Below, in pieces: positions 1-14,627 of a DNA stretch of 64,000 nt (its first letter is position 1; each line of letters starts with the position of its first letter). The DNA lies in NCBI RefSeq assembly GCF_003545875.1, contig NZ_QHCS01000002.1, forward strand, positions 1,003,001-1,067,000, written 5' to 3'. This DNA comes from Leptospira stimsonii (lineage in GTDB: Bacteria > Spirochaetota > Leptospiria > Leptospirales > Leptospiraceae). The notes below the pieces were generated by a model. That model did no database searches, had not been told where the DNA came from, and saw only the letters and a list, made by a program, of their open reading frames with translations. The position numbers and the translations under genes were made by a program.

Positions 1-33
1 CGCAGAATCATCGACGATGAGAATTCGTTTCAT
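1..33 (-). CDS. Response regulator receiver protein, N-terminal start only (cut by window edge)
   Basis: Only the first eleven codons are in the window. Read on the minus strand they give MKRILIVDDSA, the standard beginning of a CheY-like receiver domain with the two acidic residues (DD) that bind Mg2+. An AAGGAG ribosome binding site sits about eight bases upstream of the ATG. The gene starts only 16 bases after the stop of the receiver-ATPase gene, so it is the third gene of the same operon. Whether it has an output domain cannot be seen. Confidence 0.75.
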   Translation of the reverse strand, partial: MKRILIVDDSA

Positions 34-1274
34 CCCAATCTCCTTTCCTTTATTGAACCATTGGTAAAAATATTTCAGCGAGTACACAAAGACTAATGTC
101 TTCGGAAGTATGATCTTTTGCGTTGTGAATAAAAAAGAGCCCGCTGTGTTTTCTTACGATATGATCCACTGCGGTGAGCCCCAAGCCGAGACCGAACTTT
201 TCCAAATGAGAAACGTTTTCGTCCGGAGGATAAATTCTAAAAAACGGCTGAATCACAAGTTGTTCGAATTTTTCCGGAATTCCTCCGTATGGTCTTACAT
301 CCACTCGATTTTTAAAGGTTATACAAAAGTATCCCTGATTGATGTTCGCGTAGATATCGATCGGAGCGTTTATCGAGGAATACTTATATGCGTTGAGAAA
401 AAGTTCCTCTAAAGCGAGTTTTAAAAAAGAAAGATTTACTTTGACCTTGTATTCTCTTTTTAAAAGAGGAAGATTGACCGTTATTTTTTTGGAGAGTAGA
501 AAGGGATTCAGTTCCGTTGGAAGTTCCTTTATCAATTCTAAAATCTCGTTTGTTGAAATCACCGAAGGATCCAATTCTTTATCGATTAGATTCAGAAGTT
601 TTTCCAAACCGAGAAGCATATTCTTCGTGATTCGGTTATTGGTTAGAAGGAGATCCAAAATCTCCTTATCGACCTTATACTGATTTCCATCCGGGATTTT
701 TACCGAGTCGACCATATCTAAAAGACTCGTCATCGCGCCGATTCCACTTCCTTGAGAAAGGGAGGTCTTTAGACTATAGATAGAAGTTTTTTCAAACGAT
801 TCGCTGTCCGATCTGCGGATCGTCTCTTTATAGGTAAGCCATTCCAATTGACTGCGCAGTTTTTGGCTTTCTATTTCGGCCAAATTTTCTTCCATTCTTT
901 TTAGATGGCAATAATTCAAAGCTTTCTGAAGAGTTCGAATAAAGACGTCCGGATAGATAGGCTTCAGGATATAATCAAACACGCCTAGCTTCATTATTTC
1001 TATGATCTTCTCGGAACGATCGATTGCGGTTTGAACCAACACAACAGCGTTCGGATGTGTCTCTTTGAGTTTCACCAGAAAAGAAGCGCCGTCCATCACG
1101 GGCATCATCAGATCTAGAATAAAAAGAGAGTAGTTTTGATTTTCGATCATCTTCAGAGCTTCTGCCCCGTTGACGGCTAACTCGTGTTTGACGCCAATTT
1201 CATCGCAAAGACTTTCCAGTAGAATGCTGTTCTCCTGTTTATCTTCAATGATCAGAACGGGATCGCTCGGAATA

Positions 1275-3491
<2,217 letters not shown>

Positions 3492-3627
3492 GGCCCGCAA
3501 ACTTCTCTAAAGTTATAAAAAGATCAATACTTTTCTTCTCTCACTCTTAAGGAATGATATTCAAAAAGTAAAAAATACTAAAATTACGAGTTTTCATGTA
3601 GGAAAGGCGACCCCTTAAGGGATAAAC

Positions 3628-3659
3628 AGCCGGAACCGTTCGGAAGAACGGTTCCGGCT
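3628..3659 (-). terminator. Strong hairpin downstream of ispH
   Basis: A perfect 14-bp inverted repeat (AGCCGGAACCGTTC and its complement) around a 4-base loop lies 25 bases after the ispH stop. On the minus strand it is followed only by GTTTATCC, so the U-tract is poor. It may terminate, or it may stabilise the 3' end while allowing some read-through into the kinase operon. Confidence 0.6.
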
Positions 3660-3684
3660 ATGTCGCTTAAAAACTTATTTCCAA

Positions 3685-4623
3685 TCAGGTGAGGAGGTTC
3701 GTAGGAAGCTTGAAATTCATAGAATCTTCCCTTGACCCTGGAAATAAATCTACGGTAGCATCCGGATAAAATGTTTTTAATTTGGAAATGATTTCGTCGA
3801 CGAGAACCTGCGGTGTGGAAGCCCCCGCGGTCAAACCAAGAATCCTAATTTCATTATTTTGAATATACTCTTTGGAAAGGTCGTCCGCCCCGGTCACTTT
3901 AAAGGAATGCGGTTTTGATTTTTGAGCGAGTTGTAAAAGTCGCAATGAGTTAGAGCTGTTATCCGCCCCGATCACGAGCATCGCATCAATCTGATTCATC
4001 ATTTCGGAAACGGCTTCCTGTCTTTCGGTTGTCGCATAACAAATGTCATCCTTTGCCGGATGTTCCACAAAGGGAAAGGTCTTCGATATTTGATCCACGA
4101 CGTTTCGAGTATCAGCGACGGACAATGTGGTTTGCATCAAATAGGTAAGCGGTTTTTTCGGATCGATTTTATCCTTGAGTTGAATCACGTCTTCCGGTGA
4201 TTCTACGAGAAACATGTCGGCTTCTCCCATCGTCCCGATCGCCTCGTCGTGGCCCTCGTGTCCGATATAGATGATCTGATGTGTGTCCTTGATTCTTCTT
4301 GCCTTACGATGTACCCGAGTCACGAGCGGGCAGGTGGCGTCTCCGATCTTCATTCCGCGATTTTTGGCCGCGTCGACAACGGAAGGCGCGACGCCGTGGG
4401 CGGAGAATACGACCGTGGCGCCGTCCGGAGCTTCTTCTAATTCGTTGATAAATAGAATTCCTCTTTTCTTCATGTCTTCCACAACTCTTCGGTTGTGAAC
4501 GATCTCTTTTCGAACGTAGATTTGTTCCGCCGCGTTCGCTTGCACCTGCTCCACATAAGAGATCGCATACTTCACACCTGCGCAAAATCCCCTGGGGTTG
4601 GCTAAATAGATCTTTTCTAACAT
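3685..4623 (-). CDS. ispH: 4-hydroxy-3-methylbut-2-enyl diphosphate reductase (IspH/LytB)
   Basis: 312 aa, the usual family length. It catalyses the last step of the MEP pathway, reducing HMBPP to IPP and DMAPP with a [4Fe-4S] cluster. The three cluster cysteines are visible: C14 in PRGFCAG, C98 in GDATCPLV and C195 in DDICYATTERQ. The TTERQ and SNS motifs that bind the diphosphate are present. It stands alone on the minus strand, with a strong hairpin behind it and a repeat-bearing intergenic region in front. It supplies isoprenoid precursors for quinones and undecaprenyl phosphate. Confidence 0.97.
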   Translation of the reverse strand: MLEKIYLANPRGFCAGVKYAISYVEQVQANAAEQIYVRKEIVHNRRVVEDMKKRGILFINELEEAPDGATVVFSAHGVAPSVVDAAKNRGMKIGDATCPLVTRVHRKARRIKDTHQIIYIGHEGHDEAIGTMGEADMFLVESPEDVIQLKDKIDPKKPLTYLMQTTLSVADTRNVVDQISKTFPFVEHPAKDDICYATTERQEAVSEMMNQIDAMLVIGADNSSNSLRLLQLAQKSKPHSFKVTGADDLSKEYIQNNEIRILGLTAGASTPQVLVDEIISKLKTFYPDATVDLFPGSREDSMNFKLPTNLLT

Positions 4624-6030
<1,407 letters not shown>

Positions 6031-6036
6031 CCGTTT

Positions 6037-6070
6037 CTTCCGGCTGAGAGACTTTAATTTCAGCCGGAAG
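6037..6070 (+). other. Perfect stem-loop directly after flaB
   Basis: CTTCCGGCTGA at 6037-6047 pairs perfectly with TCAGCCGGAAG at 6060-6070 across a 12-base loop. It starts seven bases after the flaB stop and has no T-run behind it, so it is not a standard intrinsic terminator. It may protect the 3' end of a very abundant flagellin mRNA. Confidence 0.65.
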
Positions 6071-6103
6071 AGTTAAGCAATCGCCGGAAAAGAACGATAT
6101 CTG

Positions 6104-6185
<82 letters not shown>

Positions 6186-6221
6186 TTTCCAATTCCGTTC
6201 TTTCAAAGTCTAAGATTCGAT

Positions 6222-6638
6222 ATGGAATCGATTCGTAGATGGAGCGGGGGACTTTTCCTTTTTGGAATCGCACTGAATCTCCTTTGCGCATCCTCAATGA
6301 ATCTTTCCGGCACCTGTCCGATCGGTATTTCGAAATGGGTCCAGGCCGTATCTTCTGATTCAGTTCCACCTTGTCATAGAGAATCTTCGAGCCCGTTTTC
6401 TTCCGATTCTTCCTCACCTTGTTGTTCTTCTGAAGTTGTAAAAGCGGATTCTTCCCTCGAGTTTCGAATCGAAATTCAAAAGTTTTTTTCACCGAGTGTA
6501 ATTCTCATTCTGTTTTTTATGCCGATGGAATCGATTCTGAATCCTATGGGGCAAACTTTCGACAAAAACCGTCGAGAGACTGTTTTTCTTTCCGATCTCA
6601 AAAAGCCGATCTCCGTACTTCAAGTTTTTCTCATTTAA
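6222..6638 (+). CDS. Small secreted or membrane-anchored protein leading the metal-efflux operon
   Basis: 138 aa, not recognised. A hydrophobic N-terminal segment (about 8-24) looks like a signal peptide and ends near C22, though leucine at -1 makes a lipoprotein signal uncertain. The middle (about 25-72) is rich in Ser/Pro/Cys with C32, C51 and a C67-C68 pair. A second hydrophobic stretch lies at about 92-103 (SVILILFFMPM). It sits 43 bases before the TolC-type gene in the same direction, so a periplasmic metal-related role is plausible, but this is inferred from position only. The start context lacks a clear ribosome binding site. Confidence 0.5.
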   Translation: MESIRRWSGGLFLFGIALNLLCASSMNLSGTCPIGISKWVQAVSSDSVPPCHRESSSPFSSDSSSPCCSSEVVKADSSLEFRIEIQKFFSPSVILILFFMPMESILNPMGQTFDKNRRETVFLSDLKKPISVLQVFLI

Positions 6639-6681
6639 TCCGACTCATTCTTCTTCTTTTTTAAAAAAATAGGAGGAACCT

Positions 6682-8070
6682 ATGAGTTCTTTAAAGATCT
6701 ATTATACAATTCTTATATACTTTTTTTCTTTTTCGATTTTTGCGGAAGGAAAAGACGTTCGTTCGATCTTGGAGCTTGTCGCGAAGGAACATCCGGAAGC
6801 GAAATCTCTCGGTCATTTGACGCACGCGCATCAGTCGCATTCGGATGCCACTGGAATTCTTCCCGATCCAAAAATCGGCGTGGCCTACCGCAACTTTCCC
6901 ACTCGGAACGGTTATTCGCTCAATGACCGTCCTTTGGATACGCCGACCATGACGGGAGTAGAATTTTCTCTTTCCCAAGAATTTCCATTTCCGGGGAAAC
7001 TCGGTTCCGAACAGAAAATTTCCATCTATATGGAGAAAGAGGCCGGCTTTCGGTATCTTTCGGGCATCAATCGTCTCTTGGGAGATTTTCTTTCCAAACT
7101 CAATCGGTTTCAAAGACTGCAAAACAAAAAAGAATTGAATTCTAAGATTCTTCGAATTCTTTCCTCACAAAAAAACATATCCGAAAGTTATTATTCTTCC
7201 GGAAACGTTTCCCTTGCCGGAAGTATCAAGGCTTCTATTGCCAAAACGGAATCATTCGAAAAAGAAACAGAGTATAATACGAATCTCAAAGACCTTTTCT
7301 CTCAATTGAACTACTTTCGAATCCAGGATAAACTTTCTTTCGAGGATTTTTCTTCTCTAGATCTCGATCGTTACTTTAAGGAAAATGAATCTAAGATTTT
7401 GAGTTTTGCTAATTCTTTTGAATCCGCCGCCCGCGCGAATCCGGATTACAGATCCTTTCTCACCGAAGAAAAAAGGCTAAAAGAATCCGCGAAGTTGAGC
7501 AAACTTTCTCTTCTTCCTCAAACGGAAGTTTTTGTTTCTTATATGAATCGGCGAAACCAGAATTTCTCGATCGATCGAGGTCCACTCGATTATAGAATTA
7601 TGGATACGACCGAATACAGAGGAGATCTTTTTAGCTTCGGAATCAATATGAGAATTCCCGTTTGGTCCGCGCTCAAATGGGAAAGTATTACGGGCCAGTA
7701 TGAAAGGGAAGCGGACGCGGGTAAAGAATCCGCGGAGAAAGTAAAGATGCAAGTGATCTCGGATTTGAATCGAAACTTCGAGCTCATCCGCGGCTACGAA
7801 ACACAAATCGAAATTATTCAAAGAAAGCTTATCCCCGAGTTGGAAAGAGCGGTTCGTGCGAACGCTTCTCTCTATGTTCCTGGAAAAGCGAGCCCGCTGG
7901 ATATTCTATCAACGCAGGTCGAAGTGATCCAGGCCCGAATTCGAAAGGAAGATTTGATCGAAAGGAAAAACGAATCGTTCATTAATATTCTTCAAATCTT
8001 AAGCCAAATTCATCCGAATCCGGACGACGGAACACACTTCGGTCACGTAGAAGAAGGAGGTCGATTATGA
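6682..8070 (+). CDS. TolC-family outer-membrane efflux channel of an RND metal pump (CzcC/CusC type)
   Basis: 462 aa with a signal peptide (about 1-22) and two long alpha-helical/coiled-coil repeats typical of outer membrane efflux proteins. It begins after AGGAGGAACCT, an excellent ribosome binding site. The early part keeps the DPKIGVAYRNFP and LSQEFPFPGKL motifs common in CzcC-like proteins. The stop overlaps the start of the adaptor gene (ATGA), so the two are translationally coupled. It would form the outer-membrane exit duct of the tripartite pump. Confidence 0.9.
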   Translation: MSSLKIYYTILIYFFSFSIFAEGKDVRSILELVAKEHPEAKSLGHLTHAHQSHSDATGILPDPKIGVAYRNFPTRNGYSLNDRPLDTPTMTGVEFSLSQEFPFPGKLGSEQKISIYMEKEAGFRYLSGINRLLGDFLSKLNRFQRLQNKKELNSKILRILSSQKNISESYYSSGNVSLAGSIKASIAKTESFEKETEYNTNLKDLFSQLNYFRIQDKLSFEDFSSLDLDRYFKENESKILSFANSFESAARANPDYRSFLTEEKRLKESAKLSKLSLLPQTEVFVSYMNRRNQNFSIDRGPLDYRIMDTTEYRGDLFSFGINMRIPVWSALKWESITGQYEREADAGKESAEKVKMQVISDLNRNFELIRGYETQIEIIQRKLIPELERAVRANASLYVPGKASPLDILSTQVEVIQARIRKEDLIERKNESFINILQILSQIHPNPDDGTHFGHVEEGGRL

Positions 8071-9161
8071 AGTTTCCGTTTCCTGTGACGATCTCCATTC
8101 TCCTACTTTTCACCTTGGTTTGGAACTGCGCGAAAGAAAAGGAAATTTATTATTGTCCGATGCATCCGACGTATATTTCGGATCGTCCCGGTACATGCCC
8201 GATTTGTAATATGGATCTTGTCAAAAAGTCCGAAGACGAGCACGAGAAACACAACCAAAACGGTTCGGATCAATCGAGTGCGCGCGTTTCTCCTTCGGTA
8301 TCCGATTCAACGAAAGGACAAAATTCTTTCGATCCTCAAAAATCAGGAAATCGATCCACCGAAAAAAACTCACAGGAGTTCCCCCTTTCCTTAGAAAAAC
8401 AGCAGTCGATCGGTATTCGAACGGAATCCGTCTTAAAAAGGGACCTTACAAAGAATGTCTCCGCATATTCCACAGTGGCCTATGACCCGGAGCTTTACAC
8501 TGCCCTTACGGAGTATAAAGAAATGCTTCGTTCCCGGGAATTCTTTTCCGATCCGGGATCTTCTCTCGGCGGACAGAACCTCCAGATTCGTCTGCGTCAG
8601 TTAGGTCTTTCGTCCGATCAGATTCGACTCTGGACATCCGGAAAACGAGATCCCTCCGAATTGATTTTAGGCGGGAAGTTCGGACGAGCTCATATTTATT
8701 CTCAAATCTACGAATCCGATTTATCCGCTGTGCATGTCGGTTTAAAAATTATGTTTAAAACGAATGTATATCCGGACGTGAATTTCCCCGGCGTTATTAA
8801 AAGTATCGATACGATTTTAGATAAGAACAGCAGGACCCTCCGCCTAAGGAGCGAAGTTTTCGACAAGGAACAAAGACTTCGACCACAGATGTTCGGGGAC
8901 TTGGAAATTCAGATTCCTCTAAAACAAATCCTGAGCGTTCCAACGTCCGCCATTTTGGATACGGGAATTCACAAAATGGTCTACGTGCAAAAAGGTCCGG
9001 ACCGTTTTGCGGCAACATTCGTTAAGACCGGTTTGAACGTCGGCGAATGGACGGAAATTAGAGAAGGATTGCAGGAAGGAGAAAGGGTTGTCTCCGAATC
9101 CACGTTCCTAATCGATTCCGAAGCAAGAATCCGTTTCGGATCCAGTTTACACAAACATTGA
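8067..9161 (+). CDS. RND efflux periplasmic adaptor with heavy-metal-binding head (CusB/CzcB type)
   Basis: 364 aa. A signal sequence ends at C21 (LVWNCAKEK), compatible with a spirochaetal lipoprotein. Residues 28-54 form a heavy-metal-binding domain: CPMHPTYISD at 30-39 and CPICNMDLVKK at 44-54, with C30, H33, C44 and C47 as likely ligands, as in CusB-like adaptors. A charged low-complexity linker follows (about 55-105), then the membrane-fusion beta-barrel and lipoyl-like parts. It bridges the TolC-type channel and the RND pump. The presence of the CPMHP head points to copper, silver or another soft/transition metal, but the substrate cannot be fixed. Confidence 0.92.
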   Translation: MKFPFPVTISILLLFTLVWNCAKEKEIYYCPMHPTYISDRPGTCPICNMDLVKKSEDEHEKHNQNGSDQSSARVSPSVSDSTKGQNSFDPQKSGNRSTEKNSQEFPLSLEKQQSIGIRTESVLKRDLTKNVSAYSTVAYDPELYTALTEYKEMLRSREFFSDPGSSLGGQNLQIRLRQLGLSSDQIRLWTSGKRDPSELILGGKFGRAHIYSQIYESDLSAVHVGLKIMFKTNVYPDVNFPGVIKSIDTILDKNSRTLRLRSEVFDKEQRLRPQMFGDLEIQIPLKQILSVPTSAILDTGIHKMVYVQKGPDRFAATFVKTGLNVGEWTEIREGLQEGERVVSESTFLIDSEARIRFGSSLHKH

Positions 9162-9169
9162 GGCGTCCA

Positions 9170-12100
9170 ATGATACAGAACATCATTCGTTTTTCAGTAA
9201 ATCATAAATTTCTAATTTTTTTACTTACGATCGGCCTTCTTGTTGGGTCATTCGTTTCCCTAAGGAACATTCCGTTAGACGCGATCCCGGATCTTTCCGA
9301 TACGCAGGTAATCGTATATTCCCGTTGGGATCGAAGCCCAGATATCTTAGAAGATCAAGTCACTTATCCGATCATCACATCTCTTCTCGGAGCCCCTAGG
9401 ATCAAGGCAGTTCGCGGTTTTTCAGATTTTGGTTTCTCCTATGTCTATGTGATCTTTCAAGATGGAACGGATATTTATTGGGCAAGATCCCGCGTGCTCG
9501 AATATTTAACGCGAATCCAAGCGAGTCTTCCTTCCGGAGTAAAGATAGAATTGGGACCGGACGCGAGTTCGGTGGGTTGGGTATATCAGTATGCGCTGAA
9601 AGATCGTACCGGAATGACCTCGCTTTCGGATCTTCGAGCCTATCAGGATTTCAAACTGAAATATTTGCTCAACGCGATACCAGGCGTTTCCGAAGTTGCG
9701 TCGATCGGCGGCTTTAAAAAACAATATCAGATCACTCTTCAGCCGAATGCTTTACGTTCCTATAATATTGAATTTGAAACCTTGGTCCGTAAAATACGGG
9801 AAAGTAATCAGGAAACCGGCGGCAGGCTGGTCGAACTCTCCGGAGCGGAATTCATGATTCGAGGAAGAGGATATATTTCATCGATCGAGGACATCGAGAA
9901 CGTCTCTCTTGGAACGGATCTCAATGGTATTCCGATTCTCCTAAAGAATGTAGCGACCGTTTCCTTTGGGCCCGATATCAGACGTGGAATCACGGATTGG
10001 AACGGAGAAGGGGATGTTGTCGCGGGAACGATCGTTATGCGACACGGAGAGAATGCGTTAAACGTCATCGAAAGACTGAAAACTAAAATTGAATCCATTC
10101 AAAAGAATCTTCCGAATGGAACGGAATTCATAACGACCTATGATCGCTCCGAATTGATCAAAAATGCGCTTTCCACGCTACGGTGGAAGCTGATCGAAGA
10201 GATGTTGATCGTATCCGCGGTAATTCTTTTGTTTCTCTGGCATTTTCCTTCGGCCATCATTCCGATCCTTACGATTCCAATCAGCGTTTTGATTACGTTT
10301 ATTCCGATGTATTTATTGGATTTAAACGCAAACCTCATGTCTCTTTCAGGAATGGCGATCTCCATAGGAGTCCTCGTCGACGGAGCGATCGTGGAAGTGG
10401 AAAACGCGTATAAAAAATTGGAAGAATGGGAAACTTCGGGAAGAATCGGGGACTATCATAAAGTTCGATTGGAAGCGCTTTTGGAAGTGGGGCCTTCCGT
10501 TTTCTTTTCTTTGCTCGTGATCGCTGTCGCTTTCTTTCCCGTATTCGCACTCGTGGATCAAGAGGGAAGGTTATTTAAACCTTTAGCATATTCAAAAAAT
10601 ATTGCGATGGCGGTCGCGGCTTTGCTTGCGATCACTCTGGATCCCGCCTTTCGAATGCTTTTTACAAGAATGGATCCGTTCGTTTTTAAGAACGCATTTA
10701 TTTCTAAGATGGCAACGAGTCTTTTCGTAGGAAAATACTATCCGGAAGAAAAACACCCGGTGAGTCGAATTCTATTTCGATTTTACGAGCCCGCCTGCCG
10801 CTGGGTATTACACAACCCGAAAGTCACAATTCTCTCTTCAATAATCTTGGTCCTTCTTACGATTCCAGTATATCTCCGTCTTGGGTCCGAGTTCATGCCT
10901 CCTTTGGACGAAGAATCTCTTTTGTATATGCCTACCACGTTACCCGGAATCGGAGTTGCAGAGGCGGAAAAACTACTGTCGTCGATGGATAAAAAATTAA
11001 AAACAATGCCTGAAATCAAAAGTGTTTTCGGAAAATCGGGTCGATCCGAAACAGCAACCGACTCGGCTCCGTTTTCGATGATGGAAACCGTCATACTTCT
11101 ACATCCGAAAGAAGAATGGAGAAAAGCGAATCGATTCTATTCTTCATGGCCTCGAATTCTACAATGGGCATTTATTCCATTCTTCTCCGAAAGAATCAAT
11201 AAAGAAGAATTGGTTGCTATTCTCAATCAAGAGATGCAATTTCCAGGAACGACGAACGCCTGGACGATGCCGATCAAAGCAAGAATCGATATGTTGAGCA
11301 CGGGAATGCGGACTCCGATCGGAATTAAAGTACTCGGAACTTCACTGGAAGAAATCGAAAAAATTGGAGTTTCCATCGAATCGATTCTCAAAACGATTCC
11401 GGATACAAGAAGTGTTTTTGCTGAAAGAACGGCTGGAGGTTATTATCTTGATGTCGAATTAAAACGAACTAGTTTAGCAAGATATAATATATCGGTCGAC
11501 ACTGCCCAACAGATCGTCGTTTCCGCAATCGGCGGAGAATCGATTACACAAACCATAGAGGGAAGAGAACGATTTTCGGTGAATCTTCGCTATCCGAGAG
11601 AATTGAGAGATTCCGTAGAAAGAATGAAAACGATCTTGGTTCCCACGACCACCTTTGGACATATTCCGCTAAGCGAAATAGCCGATATCCGAGTTAAAAC
11701 CGGACCATCAATGATCCGAGATGAGAACGGATTTTTAGTAGGATATATTTACGTGGATCCCGCCACCACTGATATCGGCGGTTACGTGGATCTTGCCAAA
11801 AAAATAGTCTCCGAAAAAATTCTTCTTCCGAGCGGGTATTCCATAGAATGGAGCGGACAATACGAGAATATGATTCGTGTTCGGGAGAAAATGAATTACG
11901 TAATTCCATTTACGATATTCATAATATTCCTATTGTTGTATGCGAATACAAAATCCTATGCAAAAACTTTGATCATTTTGCTTGCCGTGCCTTTTTCCTT
12001 GATCGGAGCGATCGGACTATTGTTCATTCTCGGCTATCACGTTTCTGTCGCTGTTTGGGTAGGAATGATCGCACTCATGGGATTGGATGCCGAGACGGGA

Positions 12101-12577
12101 GTTTTTATGCTTCTCTACTTGGATCTTTCCTACGAGGACGCAGTAAAAAAAGGAAAACTTCGAAACAAAGAAGAATGGATCGACGCAGTCTTGCATGGAG
12201 CAGTACATCGAGTGCGTCCGAAAATTATGACCGTTCTTGCGGCGATGCTCGGTTTGATGCCGATCCTTTGGTCTCAAAGCACCGGTTCGGACGTTATGAA
12301 GCGGATCGCGGCTCCAATGGTAGGAGGACTTGCAACCAGCTTTCTTTTAGAATTGCTGGTTTATCCGCCCGTCTACTTACTCTGGAAACAAGGAACACTT
12401 TCCTCTCTTTTTCAATTCCGAAATCCGATGGAACGAAGCGCGCACCAAAAGGAATCATACATTCCGGAATCGAAAACGTTTTTTCAGAAAGAAGAAATCT
12501 CGGAATTGAATGCGGAAATTCTTGTAAGCGAAAATAGAACTCAAACTAAAAAACGATCAAAAAAGGAAAAACCATGA
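9170..12577 (+). CDS. Heavy-metal RND efflux pump, CusA/CzcA family
   Basis: 1135 aa, close to the family's usual 1,040-1,100 with a long charged C-terminal tail. I chose the ATG (MIQNIIRFSVNHKF) over a TTG four codons upstream. Duplicated RND architecture is visible: TM1 near the N-terminus, a large periplasmic loop, a TM bundle with the proton-relay motif SIGVLVDGAIVEVEN, then the second half with WVGMIALMGLDAETGV. It pumps metal ions out using the proton gradient, with the adaptor and channel encoded just upstream. The tail (last about 60 residues) is basic. The stop overlaps the start of the His-rich gene. Confidence 0.95.
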   Translation: MIQNIIRFSVNHKFLIFLLTIGLLVGSFVSLRNIPLDAIPDLSDTQVIVYSRWDRSPDILEDQVTYPIITSLLGAPRIKAVRGFSDFGFSYVYVIFQDGTDIYWARSRVLEYLTRIQASLPSGVKIELGPDASSVGWVYQYALKDRTGMTSLSDLRAYQDFKLKYLLNAIPGVSEVASIGGFKKQYQITLQPNALRSYNIEFETLVRKIRESNQETGGRLVELSGAEFMIRGRGYISSIEDIENVSLGTDLNGIPILLKNVATVSFGPDIRRGITDWNGEGDVVAGTIVMRHGENALNVIERLKTKIESIQKNLPNGTEFITTYDRSELIKNALSTLRWKLIEEMLIVSAVILLFLWHFPSAIIPILTIPISVLITFIPMYLLDLNANLMSLSGMAISIGVLVDGAIVEVENAYKKLEEWETSGRIGDYHKVRLEALLEVGPSVFFSLLVIAVAFFPVFALVDQEGRLFKPLAYSKNIAMAVAALLAITLDPAFRMLFTRMDPFVFKNAFISKMATSLFVGKYYPEEKHPVSRILFRFYEPACRWVLHNPKVTILSSIILVLLTIPVYLRLGSEFMPPLDEESLLYMPTTLPGIGVAEAEKLLSSMDKKLKTMPEIKSVFGKSGRSETATDSAPFSMMETVILLHPKEEWRKANRFYSSWPRILQWAFIPFFSERINKEELVAILNQEMQFPGTTNAWTMPIKARIDMLSTGMRTPIGIKVLGTSLEEIEKIGVSIESILKTIPDTRSVFAERTAGGYYLDVELKRTSLARYNISVDTAQQIVVSAIGGESITQTIEGRERFSVNLRYPRELRDSVERMKTILVPTTTFGHIPLSEIADIRVKTGPSMIRDENGFLVGYIYVDPATTDIGGYVDLAKKIVSEKILLPSGYSIEWSGQYENMIRVREKMNYVIPFTIFIIFLLLYANTKSYAKTLIILLAVPFSLIGAIGLLFILGYHVSVAVWVGMIALMGLDAETGVFMLLYLDLSYEDAVKKGKLRNKEEWIDAVLHGAVHRVRPKIMTVLAAMLGLMPILWSQSTGSDVMKRIAAPMVGGLATSFLLELLVYPPVYLLWKQGTLSSLFQFRNPMERSAHQKESYIPESKTFFQKEEISELNAEILVSENRTQTKKRSKKEKP

Positions 12578-12798
12578 TTCAAAAGACAATTCAAATTCTT
12601 ATCTTAATCGGATTTTTGTCGGCAGGGGCATTGTCTGCGCACGAACACGAAGGCGATCACAAGGACCACAAAGATTCCATGGATAAACATCAGGAACACG
12701 ATCATTCCAAACACAAGGAATCCGGGAAAGGAAAAGAGAAACATCCCGGGAAGGAACACGATCATTCTAAGATGAAAGAATCGAAAGGAAAGAAGTAG
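12574..12798 (+). CDS. Small His-rich periplasmic metal-binding protein
   Basis: 74 aa. A clear signal peptide (about 1-21, ending ALSA) precedes a mature part made almost wholly of His, Lys, Asp, Glu and Ser, with eleven histidines in motifs such as HEHEGDH and two copies of EHDHSK. The start codon overlaps the stop of the RND gene (ATGA). It is probably a periplasmic metal buffer or chaperone for the pump. Homology is not needed for this inference; the composition and operon position are the evidence. Confidence 0.8.
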   Translation: MIQKTIQILILIGFLSAGALSAHEHEGDHKDHKDSMDKHQEHDHSKHKESGKGKEKHPGKEHDHSKMKESKGKK

Positions 12799-12839
12799 AA
12801 GGAAATCTGCGAAACAGAAGGTTTTTATCAGTAGATTTT

Positions 12840-12870
12840 TAAAACAAAAAAGCCGCCCGAAGGGCGGCTT
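12840..12870 (-). terminator. Intrinsic terminator of the second flaB (possibly bidirectional)
   Basis: AAGCCGCCC at 12850-12858 pairs with GGGCGGCTT at 12862-12870 around GAA. On the minus strand the stem is followed by TTTTTTGTTTT, a good U-tract. It lies 26 bases after the stop of the minus-strand flaB and also ends the region behind the metal operon. Confidence 0.88.
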
Positions 12871-12895
12871 GGAATCGGAAACAAATCAAAATCGT

Positions 12896-14075
<1,180 letters not shown>

Positions 14076-14627
14076 ATGAAAATTTATACAAAGAAAGGGG
14101 ACTTCGGTCAGACCTCCTTAGCAACCGGTGTCAAGGTCCTGAAATCGGACCGTAGAGTGGAGTTATATGGAACGGCCGACGAACTGAATTCCACAATCGG
14201 AGTCGTAAAAGCCTTTTTATCTTCGGAAAGCATTCTCCATTCTCCCTTGGAAAGGATTCAGAATTTACTCTTTGAACTCGGTTCAGAATTAGCAGGTTTT
14301 CGGCCAAAAGAAGAATCCTGCATTTTAGAGGAGGACACATTCTTCCTCGAACAAGAAATCGATTCAATGCAGGAGAAATTAACCCCCTTAAAAAAATTCA
14401 TCCTTCCGGGCGGAACAAAAGCATCCTCTTTTTTGCACATTTCGAGAACGGTTTCCAGAAGATTGGAAAGGGAAATGGTACACTATAAAGAGGAAGGTCT
14501 GGAAATTCTTTCTCAACCGATGATTTTTATGAATCGACTCTCCGATTATTTTTTTGTCGCCGCACGTTACGCAAATTTAGAGGAAAAAATTCAGGAACCG
14601 ACATGGACGTCCAGAGCAAAACTTTAA
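14076..14627 (+). CDS. Cob(I)alamin adenosyltransferase, PduO type
   Basis: 183 aa from the ATG giving MKIYTKKGDFGQTSL, the standard PduO-type N-terminus with the ATP-binding TKKGD-x-G-x-T motif. RVELYGTADELNSTIG and ARTVSRRLER-like (here SRTVSRRLEREM) motifs are present. It transfers the adenosyl group of ATP to cob(I)alamin to make coenzyme B12. Adenosylcobalamin is the cofactor of the class II ribonucleotide reductase encoded near the right end. The 3' end overlaps the transporter gene by 25 bases. Confidence 0.93.
   Translation: MKIYTKKGDFGQTSLATGVKVLKSDRRVELYGTADELNSTIGVVKAFLSSESILHSPLERIQNLLFELGSELAGFRPKEESCILEEDTFFLEQEIDSMQEKLTPLKKFILPGGTKASSFLHISRTVSRRLEREMVHYKEEGLEILSQPMIFMNRLSDYFFVAARYANLEEKIQEPTWTSRAKL

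Noticed and set aside
9158..9169. TTG start giving four extra residues in the RND pump
   Set aside because: The ATG at 9170 gives the family-typical beginning and avoids overlap with the adaptor stop.
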